Shown: piece after piece, positions 1 to 12,520 of the stretch
Layout: every line of letters starts with the position of its first letter
Position numbering within the stretch: the stretch's first letter is position 1
DNA from: Corinectria fuckeliana
Lineage: Eukaryota > Ascomycota > Sordariomycetes > Hypocreales > Nectriaceae
DNA: 64,000 nucleotides
Reading direction: 5' to 3'
Assembly: GCA_019137255.1 (NCBI GenBank)
Contig: WPDH01000066.1
Span: forward strand, 186,001 to 250,000
The notes under the pieces: model-generated
Told to the model about the DNA's origin: nothing
What the model saw: the letters and a program-made list of their open reading frames with translations, nothing else
Database searches by the model: none
Program-made: the position numbers and the translations under genes

Positions 1-1556
1 CGGTCGTGGCATCAACCTCGGTACTTTCCAGGGAGCCGTCTTGGTTGATCGGGAGTCCCTTCAGCATCTTTCTGGCACTAGGGACGGAAGCGTGAGGGAT
101 AATGAGCCAGCCCTGACCCTCCTTGTTCTGTCGTCCGGTGCGGCCGAGGCGGTGAATGTACGACTCTCGATCTCTGGGAGTATCCACCTGAATGACGTGG
201 GTGACATCAGGGAAGTCCATGCCTCGAGCAGTCACATCAGATGACATCAGAACTCCGCCCCTGGCATTGCGGAACATATCAGCAGCCTTCTGTCGCTGAC
301 CCTGGCTGAGCTTTGACTGCAAAGTGTAGGAGGACATGGGGCGAGAACCAGGAGGGGCATTGCGCCGGCGCTGGAACGCCAACTCGCCAGCAAGCTCAAC
401 TAGAGAAGTAGTGTTGAAGTATACGATGGCCTTGAACGGCTTAGCTTCAGGGTCCGCGTGAGCCTTGGCAGCCTCACGGTCCATGAGCTCGAACAGGGAA
501 GGAAATACGTTGGACCAGTTGGTCACGGGAACAATGTGCTGAGGGACTTTGTCGTGGGTGAGGGAGTCGTTCTCGGCAATGGTTTGAACGAATTCGAAGT
601 CCTCAGGGCGAACCATGGTTCGGGCCAAGCGAATGACGTTGTCGGGGATGGTTGCCGAAACCAACATGGTCTGGCGGACCTTCTCGGTGGGGGGAGGCAG
701 GGACTTGGTGATCTCGTTCAGCTCCCTCTCGAAGCCGACATCAAGCATTCGGTCGGCCTCGTCTAGGACAAGGGCGGCCAGGTTTGGTGCGTCGATACCG
801 CTTCGCTCGTCCTGAAGCAGATCGTTCAATCGCCCGGGGGTGGCAACGAGAAGATGGCAACCGTCTCTTCGGGTCCTGCTCAGCATACTGCGCTTGTCGG
901 TACCTCCAACGGCACACTGGACCACTAGGCCGGTGTTCTTGACCAGGCGGCGGGCCTCTTCGGCAATTTGTTCGGCGAGTTCTCGGGTAGGGGAAAGCAC
1001 AATGCCACGGATATCATCAGATCGAGCGTTGTACTTGGAGCTCTTGCGGGCCAAAGAGGGATCTTCAGTGAGCATCCTCTGGAGCATAGGCAGGAGGAAG
1101 GCCAGGGTCTTTCCGGTACCGGTCTTGGCTTGGGCAACGCTATAACGGTCAGAAGGGAAGAAATGGAAGCGAGGACGGGAGTGCTTACATGTCGGTTCCC
1201 TTGAGGGCGGGGTTGATGGTCTTGGCCTGGACAGGCGTCATGTCCTCGTAGCCCATGCCTTGGACGATAGAAGCGACGAGGTTGGGATGGACGCCCTCCA
1301 ACTCGGTGAACTTGGTCACCTCCTCTGTGGGAGGCGCGGGAGCCTCAGCATCTGGGTTCTCATGCTGCTCGGCAGGAGATTCACTGCTGTAGGCCCGGGA
1401 GATGAACGACAGCCTGTTCAAGGGGGCGATTGTGGAAAGGACAGGCACAATCTGGCGCCTTGCAACGGGCACAACAGTTCGGGTCTGAGAGAGAAGCGAG
1501 GCACAGGCAGCAGACCTGGCCTGATTGGCGCAGCGCCGGAGGCTGTTTCTGAACAT
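1..1556 (-). CDS. MSS116: Mitochondrial DEAD-box ATP-dependent RNA helicase, MSS116 type (partial, C-terminus off the left edge)
   Basis: Exons are 1556-1189 and 1139-1 (open at the edge); the intron 1140-1188 is 49 nt. About 502 residues are visible. The first 50 or so residues are rich in Arg and Ser with few acidic residues, like a mitochondrial presequence. A Q-motif region (TPVQAKTINPALKG) precedes the splice, and the join creates motif I, AQAKTGTGKT, at about residues 125-134. Motif II, DEADRMLD, is encoded near 741-763, motif III (SAT) near 643-663, and motif VI (HRLGRTGR) near 120-155. MSS116 family members unwind RNA and help group I/II intron splicing and translation in mitochondria. 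Family proteins are usually about 650 residues or more, so the C-terminal extension is missing only because of the window edge. Helicase identity is certain. Assignment to MSS116 rather than another mitochondrial DEAD-box protein is inferred from the presequence and motif context. Confidence 0.88.
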
Positions 1557-2030
1557 GGTGGCTGTAGACGATTCGTAGTATGCAGCCCGTGAGATAACGC
1601 AAACAAATTAACCAATTTTAGGATTGGCAATAGTAAGGAAGGGAAATGGTGTAGAGATGCAAGAGAGGCGAGTTTGTCGCGTCGCAAATTTGGTTGAGAG
1701 GGCAGTTTTTTTTCTCGCAGCAGGGGGTCGGTCCGTTATCATAGTCCAGTCCAGCAGCACTATCTTATCGGTTAAGTGGACCAATACCGGGCGCTAGGAA
1801 TCTATCATCACGTGTTCGGCGGTTTACGGAGGTCTGATTAATACGCCATCCGCGATAGGTGCATCGTTCGCTAATTGAATATTAATTCATGTTAATTGGT
1901 GTCGATTCGTGTCGCTGTCAAAAAGAGGTTCATGTAATTGTCCCGCTCATGTTCCTCTATATCCTCCCTGTAACTCAATCCAAACCCCGAACCAGAGCTG
2001 CCTATCTAGTAGGTAATAGTCAATGTCAAA
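1557..2030. other. Intergenic: helicase promoter and 3' flank of the next gene
   Basis: This 474-bp gap lies between two genes on the minus strand. It must hold the promoter and 5' leader of the helicase and the 3' UTR of the 2031-3080 gene. I see no ORF with coding character and no RNA gene. Confidence 0.6.
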
Positions 2031-3080
2031 TCAGATGGCGCTCTTGGCCCCGACAATGGACAAGCCCTCACCAACACCGTCCGAGATGCCTTGAGCAACA
2101 CCGTCCACCATCCATATCACGGCTTCCAGAAGCACCTGCCCAACCTTCCCGTCGTTCTTCTGGCACATCGATTCGGTAAGGGAGGCGCTCTGCTTCCCGA
2201 TCGAGTTGACGATTTCCAGTCCGTGGCCAACCACGGTCTCGGAGACCTTGTACTTCCGTTCCATCCGTGCTGCGTACTTGACTAGATACATCAGGTACGG
2301 CATCAAAAAGCTGAGGAGGAAGATCAGGTTGACCACGGTCATCTGCACGCCGCGGTGAAGAATTGATCTTGGCTGGCTTGGAGCAGGCATAGCGCTGGAG
2401 CTAGCTCCAGGCCGAACCGTGGCGACGTCGAGTCGGGCGGTGTCTGAAGGCAGGGCACGCTGGATCCGCCTCAGTTCACAATCGTCGAGATCCGAGGGAA
2501 GTGCCTTAAGGAGGTACGTCACACCGTCGATGAAAGCTTTCCGTTCGAAATGAACGTCCTCGTCTGCGACCGCGGGCTTGCCTCCATCAAGGGAAATGGT
2601 CACGAGGCTAGTCCCTACGCCGAAAGTTGGTTAGCCTTGAATATTCGGAATTTTGACTCGGTGGCGTAGGCTCTGCTCTGTCTTACCTTGCCGCGCAAAC
2701 TTCCAATGGACGCCGGAGGCAGCCCTGACGGCATGGTCATCGTCTGCGGCTTCCGAGTAGAGGACCCTGCTCAAGGGCTTTGGGCACCCGGCCTTGGAAT
2801 CTGGATCTTCACGAGCATTCATCTGCTCCAGGATCTCAGTAACGCGTGGCTCCTGGGTCAGAGGCTGAACACCGGTCTCAAATAGCGGCCGAGGCTTCGC
2901 CTCTGATACAAGGACGCCCGATCGCAGGCTGTGGAGACTGATACTGCGGCGAAGGAAGCGAATGGGGCCCATCCTGGATTGCAGCGAAGTGGGAAGCATG
3001 GCGACAACGTTTGAGATGGTGATTCGATCGACCTTGATCTCTTCAAAGCCCGGCACAAAGGGTCTCAGGCTAGAAGGCAT
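2031..3080 (-). CDS. Unknown protein with one predicted membrane span
   Basis: Exons are 3080-2687 and 2614-2031, giving 325 aa; the intron 2615-2686 has GTAAGA and TAG ends. The join reads KFARQ then GTSLVTISL without loss of frame. The N-terminal half is soluble and carries an F-V-P-G-F-E-E motif near the start. A hydrophobic stretch, roughly residues 224-243 (VVNLIFLLSFLMPYLMYLV), is a single predicted transmembrane helix. It is followed by a C-terminal amphipathic segment rich in Gly, Val and Ser. I do not recognise a named domain. The architecture (soluble N-terminus, one span, about 80-residue tail) would suit an organelle-membrane adaptor, but that is inference. The start is the first ATG with an open frame, and no upstream in-frame exon is evident. 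Confidence 0.75.
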
Positions 3081-4044
3081 GGTGCGATGCGAGACGCTGT
3101 TAGCTCGACAAGAGGTGAAGGCGGCTCGACGATAGTGCGCGAAACGTAAAGAAGCAGTGGGTTGACTGAGAAGGACCTTCTAACGACTCGGCGGCCAAGT
3201 CATGATGGTGAAGTCGATGTCGCTATAGTCCAAACCAGCGGGATGATAAGCATGTGAGACGAACGGTCAGGTCGACATGAGGACTGAGGATAAGAAGCGA
3301 AGTGTGGTCCGGTGACGATCAATTGCCGGCTCCCTCTTCCCAAAAAGCACCCTACGAGCAGATCAAGGCCAGCTGATGAGCGTTCTGAGGGTAGATGGCA
3401 GGCAGAAAAAGATGCAGCAGGCAAGCAGTTATCTAGGTATCTGGTCTTTATCTACTATCTTAGTAGTAGGTAAGTGGTCTACGCCTGACATGTGAAAGCC
3501 TCAGCCCGCAGGGGGGGAAAACTGTTGGGCCAAGGATTTAGACTCCTGCTCTGTTTTTAGTTCAAGTGATATGATAAGCGTCGCAGCGGCTCTTGCAGCT
3601 TCCAATAAACACGCGACAGGTGGAGAAGGCAGCGACATTTCCTTTCACGGGCTTGCGGCCTTTGGGAAGTCCCCGGATTCGACGTAACATGATGCTGCGG
3701 TACTTCCTTTGTAGTTGAGCAAGTTATTCCGAAACAAAAACCCCAGGTTTCATCAACGCGAGTCTGAATTCCTATCAAATAATCCCCTGGCCTTTTCGCC
3801 GCGCGCCAAATAATGTGCCTTGCCATACTCGCCACTCCGTCTATGCGGATCGCCAATGGTCCAATATACAATCTGTCGTCAATGATGAATGATGCCATGA
3901 ATGATGCCATCTCGCTGCAACGTAAAACCATGTTCCCTCTTCTATTTCCCATTGCGTCCAGGTGCGTTACCCCTCATGTTTCGTCTCCGTCCTCAGGCTT
4001 CAATATGCTCTTGTCGTCGTGTTAAAACATGTAGTTGCAAATTA
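3081..4044. other. Intergenic, 964 bp
   Basis: This is the promoter of the 2031-3080 gene plus the 3' flank of INCENP. It contains a TAGGTA/TACTA-rich patch at 3431-3476 and short ORFs on both strands with no recognisable protein. I see nothing else. Confidence 0.55.
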
Positions 4045-7000
4045 TTACATCATCTCGCGGCTCAGTTCATATGACCATCCTCCTTCCCGCCTCATCTTGT
4101 CGCGGGCTGCCAGGTCTTTGCGGATGTCTTCCTCGGTCAGCCGGTCGGCGCCATCCCAGTTGGCACTCGACGTTCGGGCGCGGAATTTGTGATACTTGTC
4201 CTTGCCCTTGCTGAAGACCTCGTCCATGTTCAACGGTGCGGGAGGACCAAAGATTTGCGACGGATCCATCGTCTCCTGTCGCATGAGAGCTCGTCGAAGG
4301 TCGGGTGAATCGACCCAAGCAGCAGTAGTCATACCGTGTGCCGAATCGTCGTCGTCATCCTCATCGTCCGTCATGATTTCGGGGAGTTCGATGGACTCGC
4401 CGTTCTGGAACCGTGGCGACGACCTAAGAGCAGACTTCGGTGCCGACTTGGCGCCATTCATTGCTCCGGGACGAGCCGGTGTCTTGAACGACTGTCCCAC
4501 GGGGTTGGGGTTAGGCGCAAATGGAATTGCGCCCTTCGAGATCTGCGCCATATCCAGAGGATGCGCCGCCTTGGTCAGGGTTGTGTGCTGGCTGGTCACC
4601 GTGGCCTTGAACAAGTCACGCGTTGCACTTTGAGGAACATTGGAATAACCGTTCTGGAAGACGGATTTGGCCTGCAAGTCCTAATTATGGTCAGCTTTGT
4701 TTGGAGGTAAGCGGAGAAGCGAATAAAAACACATACCTTCTTGAAGGCGCCCGATGGACGAACAGGCGGGCCCTTGATATTCGGCGGGTGGTCCATCTCC
4801 AACTCGTCTGCGAAATCATCACTCGTTCGACGGCGCTTTGCATCCTTGGCTTGGTACTGAGGCCCGCCATACGAGGGGGCATGTCGAGCTTGGCCAGTCT
4901 CATTGCTGTCCTGGCCGAGTGCTCGCTTGGACACAGCCTTGGAGGCATTCGACAAAACAACGCCTACGGGGCGTCCGGTGTCCTCCTGTCTGTAGATACC
5001 AGAGTTCATGCGTGACGGGGGGCGAGCAGGTTGGCGGTCATCTCGCTGAGACGAACCGGATTTGTCTTGCACCGTACTGTGGTCGGGAGGGCCATTGGGT
5101 TGGGATCGAACTGCCGGAGGTGGCGCACGTGTTTGCTTTGCCTTCTCAATGGCGGCTTGCCGTTGGGTGTTCTTCTTGGCCTCAACCTGTTCACGCTCCT
5201 TTCTCTGTCGCTCCGCCTCTTGCCGGCGTTGCAGCTCCTGCTTCTTCGACTCCTCCTGTGCCGCTGCCCTCTTTCGTTCAAACTCGGCCTTGGCATCCCG
5301 TCGCCTTTGTGCCTCTCGCTCATCTTGCTCCTTCTTCCTCGCCGCCGTGTCTAGTGCCTTCGGACGACCGTTGGATGTTGTAGAGCTCTTGAGACTCGGC
5401 ATCGATGGTTTCGGTTGCATCGATGCCTTGCTTCCTAGCTGCTGTTGAGACTGGGAGTTCGCATCTTGGAAACTAGCCGCCGACATCGCGCTGCTCGAAG
5501 GTTGGAACTGGGAATGCTGGGATCCCGTGTTGACCCTGATGACCGTGGGAGCTTGCTTAGCCTTTGTTTGCGTCTCCTTGCGCGGCTTGACCGGTCTCCT
5601 GATTTCCTGTTTACGGATGCTTTGGCCAGGCCCGACGGAGCGGGAAGCGGAAGGCGGATGAATCGTTGAGGGCGCATCAGCCATGTCGGCATCTTGATCC
5701 GCTGGCTTTGTCACCGTCTGCTGCTGAGTTTTGACCTTGCGAGGACTAGACCTGATTGGCTTGGGTGTCTCCTTGGGAACTGGGTTCTCCGTCTCCTTCT
5801 TCGAGGCAAATTGTTTCTCCATCGCAATAATCCTCTCCTGCTCCTTGCTGAAGACCCGTACCTTTTCTCGCTCTTTCTCTCGAGCTTTCTCAAGCTTCTC
5901 CATCTGCTCCGCCATGTGTGTCGCCTCCTTCTCACGGCGTTTATCCACCTTGTCACGCTCCACCGAGGCTCTAGTGCGTCTAGCAACAGGGCGAGTAGGG
6001 CTTCCGTCCCTCCGCGAAGGACTCTCCGCCCCCATCCTTTGTGATTCATGACTTCCCTTCGAGACGACAGAATCAGTAGATGGGGCAGGATAGTGTCCAA
6101 GACGGGTGGTGGAAGGAGACAAAATGGAAGATTTCCCCTCGGCACTAAGTGCGGCGCTGCTCACAAGAAGACCCTTAGAGCTTTTCAAGATAGACGACAG
6201 TTTATTCTTGACGTGCTTCAAGGGGCTATCGCGGAATGCTCGAGACGGCGACTTGGTAGGTGTCTGGGAGCCACCGTTCTCAAGCACGGTTGCCATAGCC
6301 AGGGATGGGTTCGAGGCAGAGACCGTCTTCTTAAGTGGGCTGCCGTCGAGCTGTTCAATGGAGGCCATCGTTGGAATGGCCGAAACCGACGCTGACTTGC
6401 CATGCCCAAGGAAACTAGGCCGTTGAGGCACAGGCGATCCCCAAGTAAGAGGGGATCCATTCTTTCCGGACGCCTCAACATCGGCGGTTCCAGATCCTGC
6501 AGCCATGTCTTTGTTGTGAATACCTTCCATGAGTTCAGTAGAGTGGCTTTTGGGGAGAATCGGTCGCACGTCAAACACTTCAGGCATCGTTGCTTCAGCG
6601 GCAGGTGGGTCGATCCAATCATCATCGTCATCCTCTGGAAATGCTCCAGGTGTCGTTGTAATCTCTTGCTTTCGTGGAGATGGAGATTTCGGTTCCTGGA
6701 CTGGTTGAGAGGCAGCAGTCGCAGGCTGTTGGGGTGCATTGAGGCTGTGGATTGATTTCGAAGGCCTACTGCCATTTGGCTGTGACTTACCAAGCAGGTT
6801 GATCTGGTCCTGCAATCTCTGTGTGTATGTTTTGTTGTGATGCACGGCGAGGTCGTGAGAGTCATGAGGCTCCTGGGCAGGGACGAAAGGGAAGTCGTCC
6901 ACGCCCATCTCATCTTGGTCCTCATCATCATCCGATTCGTCCTGTTTCGCGTAGTTGCCAAGGCTCTTTCCTCCAGTGTGCCTGCTGTAGTAGCTCGTCC

Positions 7001-8098
7001 TGTTATGATCGATGTGACTAGTTCGGGAAACGCGTGCTCCGGCACTTTTTCCAGCCGCCAGAGGCTCTCTTGCAGGCAATGGCGCAAAATTCAGGCTGCT
7101 CTTTCGAACGACAGGGCGGATGGGACTAGATCCATCGGAAGCAGATCGGGCATCTCCGGGGGATGGTTCATCAGGCTGAGTCTCGATCTGCTCCACCTCA
7201 CCAATTGGATCTGTCTCGGGCTGGGCCGTAGCCGGGGAAGTCGCAGAAACGGGTCGCGATACAATGGGTGAAACGACAGCATCGTCACTTTCAAGAGGCT
7301 TCTCGACTTGAGGAGGAGATGGAGCGGCTGCGGTGTTCTGTTCAGCCAGGACTCGCGTCGTCTGATCTTCTTTGGCTGTTCGAAAGGTCTTGTCGGGCGA
7401 TTCCAACGCGATTGTACGCGATGGACTCGATTTGGCGGGAAGAGTGGCTGGTGCGTGTAGCGCGGCATCGTCGATGTGCGAGACATCTCGGTCGTCTACG
7501 GGGTCAACATCCATCGAGTTGACATCCTGACTTCCATAGTAACCCGAGTCTTGGGTTGCTGGCTGGATTTGCGTCGGCTTTGGCGAAAACACGTTGCGTC
7601 GCGGAGAACCAGGCTTTACGGGGCTAGGCGATGCGGGCTCTAGTCGAGGAGATTGGGTTCTGTTGAGTTGTTGTGCGAAACGATTCGCTGTGCTGGTAGG
7701 TGTCGCGCCGAAGACGTTGGAGAGAGGCTGTAATCCATTAGTACATGGTCGCGAGGTACACCGATGGTGGAAGCTCACTACTCTAGGCTCGGCGGGGTGC
7801 ACCTTGCGTGCGGTACGGGGAGTCTTTCCACGAAGCTTGCCAGGCGTCTTGAAAGTCTCCGCGATGTTTCTACAAACACATTAGTGACTGCGATTCCACA
7901 GTGAAAGCACCGAGACGCGTACGTTTCGTTCTCGTTGAAGATGCCGGCCATGTGCTCGTTAAGCCATTCAAACTCGTTCCGAGCAGAGTAAGTGAACTCT
8001 TCTACCTCTGAGTCGGCGATCTGGAGTGCGGACGCGCGCTCCTCGGTGACCCATGCGGCGGAACCAACTTGAAGGCGCGGTCCTCGCATTGCCGCCAT
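4045..8098 (-). CDS. SLI15: Inner centromere protein (INCENP/Sli15/Pic1), chromosomal passenger complex scaffold
   Basis: Exons are 8098-7923, 7869-7779, 7727-4737 and 4680-4045, giving 1297 aa. The start is ATG 8098. The N-terminus (EFEWLNEHMAGIFNENET, then NIAETFKTPGKL across the first splice) fits the CEN-box helix that binds survivin and borealin. A long disordered Ser/Pro-rich middle follows. A strongly charged Lys/Arg/Glu/Gln-rich helix lies at about residues 885-955, in the position of the INCENP single-alpha-helix. At the C-terminus, IFGPPAPLNMDEVF and then the TSS motif (T1256, S1257, S1258, followed by A-N-W) form the IN-box, which wraps and activates Aurora B/Ipl1; Aurora phosphorylates the TSS serines. 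The protein acts at centromeres and the anaphase spindle. It is divergent from SMC2 across a 440-bp spacer. Identification rests on the IN-box. The middle is too diverged to use. Confidence 0.9.
7915..7920. promoter_or_regulatory. ACGCGT hexamer (MluI cell-cycle box) in the first intron of INCENP
   Basis: This is a perfect palindromic ACGCGT just inside the donor end of intron 1. In yeasts ACGCGT is the MBF/DSC1 site that drives G1/S genes. Function here is inferred from position near the divergent promoter. By chance a given 6-mer is expected about once per 4 kb. Confidence 0.35.
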
Positions 8099-8538
8099 TG
8101 TGCTGAGTTCGGTGGGGATGACGCGTTCGAAAAAGGGGGCTGAAGTCGACTATGGTCGTCTCTCAGAGATCATGAAGTCATCGGGGTTGTGTTTGGAGTG
8201 CAATCGTCGTACTTGGAGAGCTTCGAGGTTCAGTAGGTTTGTTTGATAACATGGAGAAATTCGGGGTATGATGGGTGGTCCTCATTCCAAGGTCGCAATG
8301 TTTTGATTCTGTCCCAATAGGGGCTAGCGCATGCCTGCGTGGGACATGCCCTAGAGTCGCGTCTTCCGCATCCCACACATGGATGATGTCAGCAGACACG
8401 TGCTGATAAGGGGCTTATCATCAACTGTTTCGCTGTCCCGCCATTTGTTTACTTCGGAATCGCGTCTCCAGGGCTGGTGCTCCAGCGACCAAACAAAGCA
8501 TTCAGCATACACGCCGGTGACACTCGGCTTCCACCACA
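8099..8538. promoter_or_regulatory. Shared divergent promoter of INCENP and SMC2 (440 bp)
   Basis: The two start codons face away from each other with only this spacer between them, so both promoters and both 5' leaders must lie here. It contains an ACGCGT hexamer at 8121-8126 and a CACGTG E-box at 8397-8402. No convincing ORF is present. Co-regulation of the two mitotic genes is an inference from layout. Confidence 0.6.
8121..8126. promoter_or_regulatory. ACGCGT hexamer (MCB-like) in the INCENP/SMC2 spacer
   Basis: A perfect MluI cell-cycle box lies 23 bp upstream of the INCENP start codon and about 410 bp upstream of SMC2. MBF-type factors (Swi6/Cdc10 with Mbp1/Res) bind this hexamer in yeasts. 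Use in this fungus is not shown by sequence alone. Confidence 0.4.
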
Positions 8539-11500
8539 ATGAGGGTCATCGAAGTGATTATTGACGTAGGATACAGCTTGGTGCGATTTCCTTGACGAAG
8601 CGATCTAACTCCGGCTATAGGGCTTCAAGTCGTACGCTGTGCGTACGGTTATTTCAGGATGGTAAGTAAGCACTGGCGAGAGGGGAAGTTGCTATACTAA
8701 AGCTGTCTAGGGACGAGAGCTTCAACTCCATCACTGGCCTCAATGGCAGCGGGAAATCAAACATCCTTGATGCCATTTGCTTTGTCCTGGGCATCACCAA
8801 CATGTCCACGGTTCGAGCGCAAAATCTCCAGGTCAGTCTCCTAGTGTCGAGCTCACCTCTTCCAGTGACTGACCTCTCCGTCGTAGGACTTGATTTACAA
8901 GCGCGGCCAGGCTGGCGTTACGAAAGCCAGCGTCACGATCGTCTTCGACAATAGAGATACGAAGAAGTCGCCGATCGGTTTCGAAGAGTATGCTACGATT
9001 AGCGTTACTCGTCAAATTGTGCTTGGAGGCACCTCCAAGTACCTCATCAATGGCCACCGGGCGCAACAGCAGACAGTTCAAAATCTGTTCCAGTCGGTCC
9101 AGCTGAACATCAACAACCCGAACTTCCTCATCATGCAGGGTCGCATCACGAAGGTCCTAAATATGAAGGCGGTTGAGATTCTGGCAATGATCGAGGAAGC
9201 TGCGGGAACGAGGATGTTCGAGGACCGACGAGACAAGGCGCTCAAGACGATGGCCAAGAAGGAGATGAAGCTGGTGGAGCTCCGGGAACTGCTCAAGGAG
9301 GAGATTGAGCCCAAACTCGAAAAACTACGGACCGAGAAACGAGCATTTCTAGACTTCCAGCAGACTCAGAACGACCTTGAGCGGCTCACGAGGGTTGTTG
9401 TTGCGCATGACTATGTCCGATGCCAGGAGAAGCTGAAGCAGTCCGCTGCGGACCTCGAAAAGAAGAAGCAAAGACGACGAGATTTGGAAGAATCTGCAAC
9501 ACGGCTACGAAGCGAGATTTCCAACCTGGAGGAAGATGTCACCAAGGTCCGGACCCAGCGGGACAAGGAACTTAGGAAAGGAGGGAAGGCACAGGCGCTA
9601 GAAGAGGCCGTGAAGAAGCATTCCAATGAGCTGGTGAGACTCGCTACCGTGCTGGACTTGAAGAACTCGAGTCTGGCGGAAGAGAAGGAGAAGAAACTGG
9701 CAGTCGAAAAGGCGGTATCCGAATCCGAGTCAACCCTTCAGGACAAGATGACGGCATTCGAGAATGCCAAGGCCAAGTTTGATGCAGCAAAGAATGATCT
9801 CGAGCAGCAAAACAAGGACGCCGAGGCCAAGGAAGAGCTGCTCCAAACTCTGCAAACGGGTGTGGCATCAAAGGATGGCCAAGAAAACGGTTACCAAGGA
9901 CAGCTTCAGGACGCCAAAGCCCGTGCCACCACTGCTGCGACAGAGCAAGAACAAGCCAAGATCAAGATTTCCCATCTGGAGAAGCGGGTCAAGGAAGAGG
10001 AGCCCCGGGCCAAGAAAGCAAAGGAACAGAATGCCGGCCTCCTCCGTGACCTCGATGGCCTGAAGGTGCAGGCCCAAAGGCTGGAGAAGGAGCTCGGTCG
10101 GCTTGGATTTGAACCGGGTCAGGAGGAGGAGATGTACAAGCAGGAGTCAACTCTGCAGCAAGCTGTCCGGAACCTCAGGCAAGAATCCGACAAGCTCAAG
10201 CGGCAAGTTGCGAATATCGACTTCAACTATGCCGATCCTGTCCCCAACTTTGACCGATCCAAGGTCAAGGGGTTGGTTGCCCAGCTTTTCACTCTGGATA
10301 AGGAGCACACCCAGGCCGGTACCGCGTTGGAGATCTGCGCCGGTGGCCGCCTGTACAATGTCGTCGTCGACACAGAAGTCACTGGTACTCAGCTGCTTCA
10401 GCGGGGAAAGCTAAGGAAGCGAGTCACCATCATCCCTCTCAACAAGATTGCTGCTTTCAAGGCTGCAGCTCAAACCGTTGCTACGGCACAGAAGATCGCA
10501 CCCGGCAAGGTTGACCTTGCCCTGTCTCTAGTCGGATATGATGATGAGGTCTCTGTCGCCATGGAGTACGTGTTCGGCAACACTCTGGTGTGCGCGGATG
10601 CAGAGACCGCCAAAAGGGTCACTTTTGATCCCAACGTTCGGATGAGGAGCATAACCCTAGAGGGTGATTCCTATGACCCATCCGGCACGCTGTCTGGCGG
10701 CAGCTCTCCAAACTCCAGCGGCGTTTTGGTGACGCTCCAGAAACTCAATAGTCTCACCCGACAACTGAGTGAAGCTGAGTTGTCTCTGAAGGAGCTTCAG
10801 GTAAGAATATCCAAGGAGAAGTCCAAGCTAGACCAAGCTCGTCGAATCAAGCAAGATTTGGACCTCAAGAGCCACGAGATCAAGCTCGCCGAAGAGCAGA
10901 TCGGCGGCAACTCTTCATCCTCCATCATCCAGGAAGTCGAGAACATGAAGTCCACGATCATTGAACTAAAGGGGAGCATCTCAGAGGCCAAGGTGCGTCA
11001 GACCAAGGCCACCGCCGATATCAAGAGTATCGAGAAGGACATGAACGACTTCGACAACAACAAAGATGCCAAGTTAGTGGAGCTACAGAAGAGTCTCGAC
11101 AAGCTCCGGGCTGGTCTTGGCAAGAACGCAGCGGCCGTCAAAACCATTCAGAAGGAACTCCAAGGTGCTCAGCTCGACGCCGAGCAGGCTGGAGTAGATC
11201 TATCCGCCGCTCGTGAACAGCTTCAAGAAGTGGAAGTCGGGATCAAGGCACAACTACAGGACATGGAGGATCTCGTGAAGCAACAGGCCAAGCTTACGGA
11301 GACGCACGACGCTGTGCAAGCTGAGCTTGATGGCGAGCGCGCAAAGCTGCACCTGTTCGACGATGAACTGCGAGCTTTGGAGGACGCCATCCGCTCGAAA
11401 AACGCGCGAATCGCCGAAGAGGGCCTCGAGATGCAGAAGCTCGGTCATCTAGTGGACAGGTTCCACAAGGAGCAGCAGGGTGCCGCCGAGAATGTCACCC

Positions 11501-12308
11501 ACCTGGAGAAGGAGTACGAATGGATCCACGATGAGAAGGACAACTTCGGCCGCAGTGGCACGCCTTACGATTTCCAAGACCAAAACATCGGCGAGTCCAA
11601 GGCGACGCTCCGTAAATTGACGGAGCGTTCCCAGGGGATGAAGAAGAAGATCAACCCCAAGGTCATGAACATGATTGACAGCGTTGAGAAGAAGGAGGTC
11701 TCGCTCAAGCACATGATCAAGACTGTCATTCGTGACAAGCGCAAGATTGAGGAGACAATTGTCAGCTTAGATGACTATAAGAAGAAGGCTCTGCGTGAGA
11801 CGTGGGAGAAGGTCAACGGCGACTTTGGCAACATCTTCTCGGAGTTGCTCCCCGGCGGCAGCTTCGCCAAGCTAGATCCCCCCGAGGGCAAGACCATCAA
11901 CGAAGGTCTCGAGGTCAAGGTCTGCTTGGGCAAGGTTTGGAAACAGAGCCTGACCGAATTGAGTGGTGGTCAGAGGTAAGAACCTGGTTCCAGAAGCCCG
12001 TGGGTGTGAAGGAAGATGAGTGCTAACCGCACGGAACCTACAGATCACTCGTCGCCTTATCGCTCATCATGGCGCTGCTCCAGTTCAAGCCTGCGCCCAT
12101 GTACATTCTCGACGAGGTCGATGCCGCGCTGGATCTGTCGCACACGCAAAACATCGGCCGTCTCATCAAGACGAGGTTCAAGGGCTCGCAGTTCATCGTC
12201 GTCAGTTTGAAGGACGGCATGTTCCAGAACGCGAACCGCATATTCCGCACACGCTTCAGCGAGGGCACCAGCATGGTGCAGGCTCTAACGCCAGCGGATC
12301 TACGGTGA
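8539..12308 (+). CDS. SMC2: Condensin subunit SMC2 (Cut14)
   Basis: Exons are 8539-8565, 8621-8661, 8711-8831, 8887-11975 and 12044-12308, giving 1180 aa, close to the 1170-1172 aa of yeast SMC2 proteins. Walker A is GLNGSGKS at residues 32-39. Q-loop/N-lobe sequence follows (LNINNPNFLIMQGRITKVLN), then coiled coil. The hinge begins near residue 525 (GLVAQLFTLDKEHTQAGTAL) and a second coiled coil follows. The ABC signature LSGGQR is at about 1088-1093, split by the last intron. Walker B, MYILDEVDAALD, is near 1112-1123. The sequence MRVIEVIIDGFKSYA at the start is characteristic of SMC2 rather than SMC1, 3 or 4. The protein pairs with SMC4 and the non-SMC condensin subunits to compact and resolve mitotic chromosomes. 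The first two exons are only 27 and 41 nt, so automated annotation may miss them and start downstream. Confidence 0.97.
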
Positions 12309-12520
12309 TTGTAGAGGGATTGGCGTGAGCATGAGGTATAACGGAACGTTGGGCGTCTTTGTATATGAGGTGTCGGGTCGGGGCATGGGAGGGCAGCGTC
12401 GGTGGTTTGATAGGATATCGATTGATGTAATGAGGACATGGCTATATGAGGTTTTTTGGTTTTGATCCAACGGAGCTGTTAATACACTGTTACATATACA
12501 CGCCCTTGTACTACCACATG
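12309..12520. other. Convergent 3' spacer between SMC2 and the MOSC gene
   Basis: Only 212 bp separate the two stop codons, so the 3' UTRs probably overlap. No distinct terminator signal can be read with confidence. Confidence 0.5.
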
